Shown: positions 4,116 to 9,691 of the stretch, in pieces | Position numbering within the stretch: position 1 is the stretch's first letter | Layout: the number at the start of each line of letters is the position of its first letter | The notes under the pieces: generated by a model | Databases searched by the model: none | Seen by the model: the letters and a program-made list of their open reading frames with translations, nothing else | What the model was told of the DNA's origin: nothing | Made by a program: the position numbers and the translations under genes | Source of the DNA: an uncultured Treponema sp. | GTDB lineage: Bacteria > Spirochaetota > Spirochaetia > Treponematales > Treponemataceae | Reading direction: 5' to 3' | Length of the DNA stretch: 9,691 nt | NCBI GenBank assembly: GCA_937893155.1 | Contig: CALBGU010000071.1 | Coordinates: forward strand, 1-9,691

Positions 4116-7046
4116 ATGAAACTTTTGAAAAAGATTTCTCTCGTTACGGCAGCACTCATCTCGCTGCCCTTTTTTGCACAAGAGAGAGCACCGTGGGCTT
4201 CTTCCCCCAATCCCGAAATCACGGGAATAGAGCTAGACGCGAACGACAGCCATAACGTCATTGTGAACTTTACGCTTGAAACGCCCCGCGATAATTCTGG
4301 CGCAGACTCGGCTCTTGTTGAAATGCAAAGCAGCGACGGAGCAAAAAAGAGCATTGAACTCGGCAAAACGCGCAAAGCCGCAAAAAAAGCAACATTCACG
4401 CCGCAGTCTTCAGGCACATATACGTTTAAAGTTTACGGATTGAGAGAAAACGAAGAGGTAAAACACGAAAGCGCACCTGCCACGTTTGATTTCACCCTTC
4501 CGCTCGAAAAGCCAAACGTGAGCGCGCTAAACAAAGGAAATGGCGACATAGTCGTAAGCTGGGACAGCATAAAAGAAGCGACAAGCTATATTTTGAGCTA
4601 CACAACAGAAAACGGCGAGAATATTTCAAAGGAAGTCAGCTCGCTTGAAGAAAAAATCCCCGCTCTCAAAGCAAACACCTTTACCGACATCACGGTAAGC
4701 GCAAAAAGAGGAAGCGAGCTTGTTGCAAGCGACACTTTGCATAAAAAGGTTACGCAAGACGCAGAGCGCGTGTGGAACTTTACATGGTTTGGTCAGTCTT
4801 CTAACGGCGATTTGAATACGCTCAAAATGATAGACCCGAACGACCTTACATTCTCGCTTAATTCCTGCTCATACAATGCAGATACAGGCGCGATTGACAA
4901 AAAAGGCGGCAAGTTCACGACGTTCCACGACGGCATTTCGTATTATTACACCGTCATCGACCCCGAAAAAGAGAACTTTGAGCTGACGGCGACGGTCAAA
5001 GTCGATTACATCAACCAATCTCCAGACGGACAAGAGGGCTTCGGTCTTATCGCGATGGATTCTCTCGGAGATGACAAATCAAACTCAAAGAACCACTATA
5101 CGAACTCGGCTTCAATTCTTTCGTGGAAATTCACGACGCACGTCAACGGCGCAAAGAAAGAGATTAAAGACGGTATCGGCGCACGATTTGTTTCAGGCAT
5201 TACCCCTGCCGTTATCGAAATGGGAGATAGCGGCATTGCGCAATTCGGAAAGAGCGAAGCAAAGGCATTCAGTTATGACCAAGCCTCTGACGCGGTAAAG
5301 TCGGGAGATGTGTATCGCATTACGCTTAAAAAAGACAACACAGGCTATCGCGCAATTTACAAAAAAGAGTATGCGAGCGAAGATACTATCACCGAATATG
5401 TGATGTACGACAGCGACAACACGAAGCTCCGACAGCTCGATAAAGACCACGTTTATGTGGGGTTTGCCGTGGCGCGCGGTATGAATGCGACATTCAGCGA
5501 TATTGTTTTCACCACAAGCGACCCGAAGACCGACGCACCAGCCGAAGAAGAACCGCCAGAACTCATTCCGCTCACGCACGTTGTCAACTGCCCGACGACG
5601 TATTACAGCACAAAGTATCCGTTTGTATACACGGCAAACGCGGACGGACGCATTACGGTTACAAACAAAGAGGGAAAAATCCTCGTTAAAAATGCAAAAG
5701 TAAAGGCGAATATCGATTTCAAGAAGAAAATCCGCTTGAATAAGAATATGAACGACCTTACGATTACGTTCACGCCAGACAGCACCTATAAGCCTGCTGC
5801 AAAGCAAGTTATCGCGCAATACAATGCGACAAATGGCGATTACGAAGAAAGCTATAAAGCGGTAACCGATTTGCAGAGCGTTATCGTAAAAAGCTACAAG
5901 GGCAAACAGTTGTATGTTGACCAAAACGGCGACGCATTCGGCAAGGGAACGGCAGATTCTCCGCTCGACATCGCAACGGCAATTTACTATGTGAAGCCAG
6001 GTCAGAAAATCTTCCTCAAGGGCGGCACATACAATTTGCAGACAGGCGTTATCATTGAGCGCGGCAACAACGGCACTCGTTTCTTTAGAAAGACGCTGAC
6101 CGCAGACAAAAACGACAGAGCAATTCTCGACTTCAGCACCGCAAAATCTGGCTTTGTGAACTGGGGTGATTATTGGAATATCGAAAACATCGACGTTACA
6201 AAGACGGTCGGCAATGTGAAAGGTATGCAGATTGGCGGCAGCTACAACATCGTTCGCAACGTAAAGACATACGACAACGGCGACACAGGTTTGCAGATTT
6301 CGGGAGCTTCTACCGACGCAAAAGAAAAATGGCCGCGCAAAAATCTCATCATTTCTTGCGAAAGCTACAACAATTCTGACCCTGCAATGAACAACGCAGA
6401 CGGATTCGCCGCAAAGCTTACCTGTCGCGACGGCAATGTATTCCGCTATTGCATTGCGTATTCAAACATCGACGACGGCTGGGATTTGTTCAGCAAGATT
6501 GAATCAGGTCCTATAGGCGAAGTGCTCATCGACCGCTGTATTGCCTACCAAAACGGAAGCCGCATTGACGGAAGCGGAAAAGGCGACGGAAACGGCTTTA
6601 AGATGGGCGGCGACGGCATTGCAGTCAAGCACATTTTGCGAAACTCTATCACATACGAAAACGGGGCGGCAGGCATTACGAGCAATTCAAATCCTGCTTT
6701 AATCCTCGAAAACGTTACGAGTTTTGGCAATAAGGGAACAAATATTTCTTTGTATGGCAAGGGCGAAAAAACGGTGCGCAGTTTCAGCGCAAAAGGCGTG
6801 ATTTCGCTTAACGCAGAGAGTGCGGACAACTACCGCGAGCAAGAAAGTCTTTTAAGCGATACGACGTATTTCTTTGACGGCTCGAATGCACAGAACAGCA
6901 AAGGCGATATTCTTGATAGCACGATTTTTGAGAATACCGATACAAGCGTTCGCCCGACATTCACCGAGAACGGCAAAATCGATTTGCACGGGCTTCTTGT
7001 TTTGAACAGCAAAGCCCCTAAAGGAATCGGCGCGGTAATCAACTAA
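4116..7046 (+). CDS. Secreted multidomain pectate lyase, PL9 family
   Basis: Predicted extracellular, Ca2+-dependent lyase that cleaves polygalacturonate by beta-elimination. The signal peptide ends near FFA-QE (about residue 21). Two fibronectin-III-like beta domains (about 30-130, 132-218) precede a jelly-roll, LamG-like region starting at W220 (to about 470), an acidic Pro/Glu linker, a further small beta domain (about 485-590), and a right-handed beta-helix from 599 to the end. Helix motifs match Dickeya Pel9A: calcium ligands D762 (in NADGFA) and D786/D787/D790 (in DDGWD), and catalytic base K829 (in NGFKMGG). The 24-residue spacing between the first two aspartates equals that of Pel9A (D209 to D233). 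GGAG (4105-4108) precedes the ATG by seven bases. The non-catalytic half is unusually long and probably mediates substrate or cell-surface contact. The catalytic assignment is firm; the accessory-domain names are structural guesses. Confidence 0.9.
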   Translation: MKLLKKISLVTAALISLPFFAQERAPWASSPNPEITGIELDANDSHNVIVNFTLETPRDNSGADSALVEMQSSDGAKKSIELGKTRKAAKKATFTPQSSGTYTFKVYGLRENEEVKHESAPATFDFTLPLEKPNVSALNKGNGDIVVSWDSIKEATSYILSYTTENGENISKEVSSLEEKIPALKANTFTDITVSAKRGSELVASDTLHKKVTQDAERVWNFTWFGQSSNGDLNTLKMIDPNDLTFSLNSCSYNADTGAIDKKGGKFTTFHDGISYYYTVIDPEKENFELTATVKVDYINQSPDGQEGFGLIAMDSLGDDKSNSKNHYTNSASILSWKFTTHVNGAKKEIKDGIGARFVSGITPAVIEMGDSGIAQFGKSEAKAFSYDQASDAVKSGDVYRITLKKDNTGYRAIYKKEYASEDTITEYVMYDSDNTKLRQLDKDHVYVGFAVARGMNATFSDIVFTTSDPKTDAPAEEEPPELIPLTHVVNCPTTYYSTKYPFVYTANADGRITVTNKEGKILVKNAKVKANIDFKKKIRLNKNMNDLTITFTPDSTYKPAAKQVIAQYNATNGDYEESYKAVTDLQSVIVKSYKGKQLYVDQNGDAFGKGTADSPLDIATAIYYVKPGQKIFLKGGTYNLQTGVIIERGNNGTRFFRKTLTADKNDRAILDFSTAKSGFVNWGDYWNIENIDVTKTVGNVKGMQIGGSYNIVRNVKTYDNGDTGLQISGASTDAKEKWPRKNLIISCESYNNSDPAMNNADGFAAKLTCRDGNVFRYCIAYSNIDDGWDLFSKIESGPIGEVLIDRCIAYQNGSRIDGSGKGDGNGFKMGGDGIAVKHILRNSITYENGAAGITSNSNPALILENVTSFGNKGTNISLYGKGEKTVRSFSAKGVISLNAESADNYREQESLLSDTTYFFDGSNAQNSKGDILDSTIFENTDTSVRPTFTENGKIDLHGLLVLNSKAPKGIGAVIN

Positions 7047-7088
7047 TCTCGCGCACCGCATATCTTTTGCTTATCATTTCAGAGGCAG

Positions 7089-7111
7089 CAAGGGGCTAAA
7101 GCCCCTTGTTT
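7089..7111 (+). terminator. Intrinsic terminator of the pectate lyase gene
   Basis: CAAGGGGC (7089-7096) and GCCCCTTG (7101-7108) form a perfect eight-pair stem with loop TAAA, followed by a short T run. It lies about 43 bases past the stop codon. The T tract is weak, but the stem is GC-rich. Confidence 0.7.
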
Positions 7112-7124
7112 CAATGGGCATTGC

Positions 7125-7155
7125 GAAAAAAAATTGCCGTATCAAATACGGCAAT
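7125..7155 (-). terminator. Intrinsic terminator of the GatB-asparaginase fusion gene
   Basis: Read on the minus strand, a ten-pair perfect stem (7155-7146 with 7142-7133) and a three-base loop are followed by about nine T residues (7133-7125). It begins 14 bases after the fusion gene's stop. Together with the plus-strand hairpin at 7089 it isolates the two converging transcripts. Confidence 0.9.
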
Positions 7156-7168
7156 CGCAGAAAACAAA

Positions 7169-9508
7169 TCAGCTATAAGATTCGGCGTAGGATTCCATAA
7201 GCGCAGAAAGCTCGTCTTCGCTGTCGGCAAGAAGCGACGCGGCGTAATACAACGCAACGGCGCTCTGCGTGGTAAGCGTGCCCATCGGAACAGCCCCTCC
7301 GCGCCAAAACAGCGCGCTCGTTACGAACGTGCCAAAATCAACGGAACTTTCCTGCTGCGACGTGCAATACACACGGCAATTCTTTCGCCGCGCCTTTTGC
7401 AACAACGGTTTGAGCGAAAAATCAGAGTTTCGCATATTGCCCGTTCCTGCCGCGTACAGCTCAAGAAACAGCGCACGCACAGGCTCGTCCGCGCCCAACA
7501 GCGCACCGTAGCGGTCGCTCCGAAATCCCGGGTAAGTTTGGCACACCGCGATTTTTCCCGCACATTCCTCCAAGAGCCGCTTCATCACCGCCGCATCAGG
7601 CTCTTCAATCTGCGAAAATTGCAGCGCAATCGAACCGTTCTCGGTAAAAATCGGTTCTTTGAGATTCCAGTTTGTAAAACCATCGGGCGACGTGCGCACG
7701 AATTGCAGATTCAGCGGCGACAACAACTTTCCGCCAAACGCCACATACACGCCGTTTTTCTTTTCACGGGCAGTTTTAATCGCGAGCGCAAGATTTTCGC
7801 GTGCCTCGACAGAATCCGCGGGGATTTCCGTGCTTGCCGTCAAAACCACCGGCACACTCGATGCGCCGAACAGCCAAAACAACAGAGCCGCGGTGTACGG
7901 AAGCGTGTCCGTGCCGTGCAAAACCACAATGCCGTTCGCACTCCCCGCCGCTATCTTCGCGCTGATTTCCGCGATGAGTGCCGCAAAATCCGCAGGCTCA
8001 ATCTCCTCGCTCAACAAATTGCGCACACTCACAATCTGCACGCCGTTTTTTTCGCCAGCCGCCTTGCACAGTTCCCTGAGAGCTGCCGCCCCGCCGCTTT
8101 CCGCAGAACCGTCCGCACGACGCACCGCCGTAATTGCGCCGCCCATACCCAGCACATAAATCACGCTAATATCGAGTTCTTCCTTGATGAGCGACTTGAC
8201 CGTAAGCGGCACCGCCCGCCCCGCCGTCTTCTTCATCACCAAACCCGTCAGATATTCCAGCGGAGCCATATCGCCGTTTTTGAGCCGCGACGCGCTTGAT
8301 TCATTTTCGGCGAGCACCTCGCGCACAAACGGACGAATCTTTTCGGGAGCCGCAATCTGAAACTCCTCGGACTTTTTCAACAAAGAATCAACGTCCACAT
8401 CGGATTCACACACATCTTGAATCAGTTTTTTCGCAATCCCGCTGTGGATTTTTTGCTGCGTCAAAAGCGAAATGATTTGCGCAAACTTTTCGCTCGTCAT
8501 TCGGCTTTTGCCAATCGGCACGCGCAAAAAATTGAGCACCCGCGTCACCTCGCTCGCAATCCAATGCGCCGCAGTCAAAGGCTCTGCGCCCGCTTTTACG
8601 GCAGACTCAAAAAAATCCGCGCGGTCTTTTTCGCCGCAGATAAACTCCGCGCGCAATCTCGAAAGCCCATATTGCTCGCGAAGCCGCGCCCGTCTCGCCT
8701 TGGGAAGCTCAAAATCGCCCATCGGCTGAGACGCAAACGCCTCGGCAATCGGCACGATAATTTCGCTCTCAGGCGCACAGAATCGCTGCTGCACACTGTT
8801 TCGCGCCTGATAACTCTCGCTTTCTCCGCGCTCTGCATTCCACAATCGGCTTTCTTCCGCCACCGTCTCGCCCGCAAACAGCAGATTTTCCTGACGGCTC
8901 GTCTCCGCGTTCACCGCCGCGCGCACAAAATTGAACGAATTAAGATTTCTGAGCTTCACATATCGCTCTGGCGTTTCGGGATACTCGGCGAGCGCAACAT
9001 ACGCATTACTTCTGATTGATTTCTCGCCGTCAGCCAGCCCCAAATATTTCAAAAGCGCAGACAATTCCAGCAAAAACAGTTCCGCTTCTTCGCCAAGCTC
9101 AAACGCATTCGCCGTGCGAAGACGCAAACTCGGACAGCCCGAATGAGAAAAATCCATCTGCGGAACGCCGGCGTTTCGGGTAAGCCTGCCGCAATCTTCT
9201 TCCAAACGGATTTCCTCAATGCGAATCGTTTTGGCTTTTTGGTGAAACATAATATCCAAACTGCCGCCGTCCGCCACAGGAAGCGACCACAACGCCGTTT
9301 TTGAGTGCTTGCTCGAGAGCTGAATGTTTCCCGTCAACTGCTGCACCGCGCTCTTTTGGCGTAGCGTTGAGCCGAGCGCAAGACACAGCGGCGCCATTTT
9401 TTTGAGCACTGCGCTTTTTACCGTCGCGCCCCCCGCGCCCTGCTCAAACACGCCCTGCTCATCAGAAAGCAAAATCCGCACTTCCAGAAAAATAAACGAC
9501 TGATACAT
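7169..9508 (-). CDS. GatB-like / L-asparaginase (GatD-like) fusion, probably catalytically altered
   Basis: A 779-residue cytosolic protein. Residues 1-330 follow the GatB amidotransferase cradle: LEVRILL (8-14), RLEEDCGRL (101-109), MDFSHSGCP (118-126), KLRNLNSFNFV (185-195), ESRLWN (219-224). Residues about 335-446 are a well-kept YqeY-like tRNA-binding tail. Residues about 447-779 are an L-asparaginase fold with HGTDT (531-535), PVVLTAS (553-559) and the GTLTTQSA end motif (743-750). Several catalytic features are missing: the GatB LEVH histidine is R11, the RKNYFYPDLP and DYRYFPEPDLP segments are absent, the PLxEI glutamate is lost, and in the asparaginase GGTIA motif the nucleophilic Thr is A458; the K162-equivalent appears to be R605. 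T533/D534 remain. Archaea use separate GatD and GatE for Gln-tRNA synthesis; this single-chain version may be a tRNA-binding regulator or pseudoenzyme (inference). AGGGGG lies eight bases before the ATG. Confidence 0.85.
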   Translation of the reverse strand: MYQSFIFLEVRILLSDEQGVFEQGAGGATVKSAVLKKMAPLCLALGSTLRQKSAVQQLTGNIQLSSKHSKTALWSLPVADGGSLDIMFHQKAKTIRIEEIRLEEDCGRLTRNAGVPQMDFSHSGCPSLRLRTANAFELGEEAELFLLELSALLKYLGLADGEKSIRSNAYVALAEYPETPERYVKLRNLNSFNFVRAAVNAETSRQENLLFAGETVAEESRLWNAERGESESYQARNSVQQRFCAPESEIIVPIAEAFASQPMGDFELPKARRARLREQYGLSRLRAEFICGEKDRADFFESAVKAGAEPLTAAHWIASEVTRVLNFLRVPIGKSRMTSEKFAQIISLLTQQKIHSGIAKKLIQDVCESDVDVDSLLKKSEEFQIAAPEKIRPFVREVLAENESSASRLKNGDMAPLEYLTGLVMKKTAGRAVPLTVKSLIKEELDISVIYVLGMGGAITAVRRADGSAESGGAAALRELCKAAGEKNGVQIVSVRNLLSEEIEPADFAALIAEISAKIAAGSANGIVVLHGTDTLPYTAALLFWLFGASSVPVVLTASTEIPADSVEARENLALAIKTAREKKNGVYVAFGGKLLSPLNLQFVRTSPDGFTNWNLKEPIFTENGSIALQFSQIEEPDAAVMKRLLEECAGKIAVCQTYPGFRSDRYGALLGADEPVRALFLELYAAGTGNMRNSDFSLKPLLQKARRKNCRVYCTSQQESSVDFGTFVTSALFWRGGAVPMGTLTTQSAVALYYAASLLADSEDELSALMESYAESYS

Positions 9509-9691
9509 TTTCCACGCCCCCTAGAAATGCCAGTATACTGATTTAGAAAACTTTTTGATAGATAGTTTTCATACAATACAAAAATATATTCGCTTCCCCC
9601 GCCTAAAGATTTGCCTTTCAAAAATATTTTTTTTCCCTGCGCAAAATGGTTTTGACCTTTAAAAACATTTTTTTTCAATGCGCTTTTAAGA
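9509..9691 (-). other. A/T-rich upstream region of the fusion gene
   Basis: This region supplies the start signals of the fusion gene. AGGGGG lies eight bases upstream of the ATG, and a -10-like TATACT sits at 9537-9532 inside the palindrome CAGTATACTG. No acceptable -35 lies 16-18 bases further upstream, so promoter identity is tentative. The distal part carries an imperfect tandem repeat (9611-9683). An open frame running through here (9418-9678, -) overlaps the fusion gene in another frame and derives from the repeats, so I do not call it. Confidence 0.45.
9611..9683. repeat. Imperfect tandem repeat, two 32-base units with 41-base period
   Basis: Units at 9611-9642 and 9652-9683 share TTG, CCTTT, an A5 block, an A-T8 block and a terminal TGCGC at almost the same offsets. 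They are separated by nine bases. The repeat lies 100-175 bases upstream of the fusion gene's start. Possible roles are curved DNA, paired regulator sites, or slippage-derived duplication. Confidence 0.55.

Noticed and set aside
7106..8299. 397-codon plus-strand frame opposite the fusion gene
   Set aside because: It is a shadow of the GC-biased minus-strand gene: R/H/Q-rich with no domain pattern, and it runs through that gene's terminator.
9418..9678. 86-codon minus-strand frame with KGQ/KG repeats over the right edge
   Set aside because: The repeated peptide words come from the A/T-rich tandem repeat, and the frame overlaps the well-supported start of the fusion gene.

Overview
The window looks like part of the chromosome of a host-associated, carbohydrate-degrading bacterium, most probably a pectin-using Treponema-type spirochaete. 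Pointers to this are a relaxed lipobox on the first gene, a secreted multidomain pectate lyase, moderate GC with very A/T-rich intergenic DNA, and a GatB/asparaginase relative. The taxonomic call is inference: there is no rRNA or other decisive marker here. I see no tRNA, rRNA, CRISPR array, transposase or phage gene.

Layout. Positions 1-404 appear non-coding, are rich in A/T runs and short repeats, and end in a promoter. Positions 405-2189 (+) encode a lipoprotein NagZ-type GH3 beta-N-acetylhexosaminidase. A DTW-domain tRNA aminocarboxypropyltransferase (2087-2860, -) converges on it and overlaps its 3' end by 103 bp. A short divergent promoter region then leads to thioredoxin (3032-3340, +), which ends in a strong intrinsic terminator. 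Next comes a secretion locus: a small exported beta-rich protein (3532-4023, +), a perfect 15-bp intercistronic hairpin, and a 976-residue secreted PL9 pectate lyase (4116-7046, +). Two back-to-back terminators separate it from the converging last gene (7169-9508, -). That gene encodes a 779-residue fusion of a GatB-like amidotransferase subunit and an L-asparaginase/GatD-like domain. A 183-bp A/T-rich upstream region with an imperfect tandem repeat closes the window.

How the genes work together. The exported small protein and the pectate lyase form a plausible pectin-attack unit. The small protein resembles a beta-sandwich module that I remember as usually fused to pectinases, so here it may be supplied in trans. 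NagZ (peptidoglycan/amino-sugar turnover), the DTW enzyme (tRNA acp3U modification) and thioredoxin (disulfide reduction) look like unlinked housekeeping genes with their own promoters. The most unusual object is the GatB-asparaginase fusion. It keeps the folds of both partners of a tRNA-dependent amidotransferase, but appears to have lost key catalytic residues in both halves, which suggests a repurposed, possibly non-catalytic, tRNA- or amino-acid-related protein.
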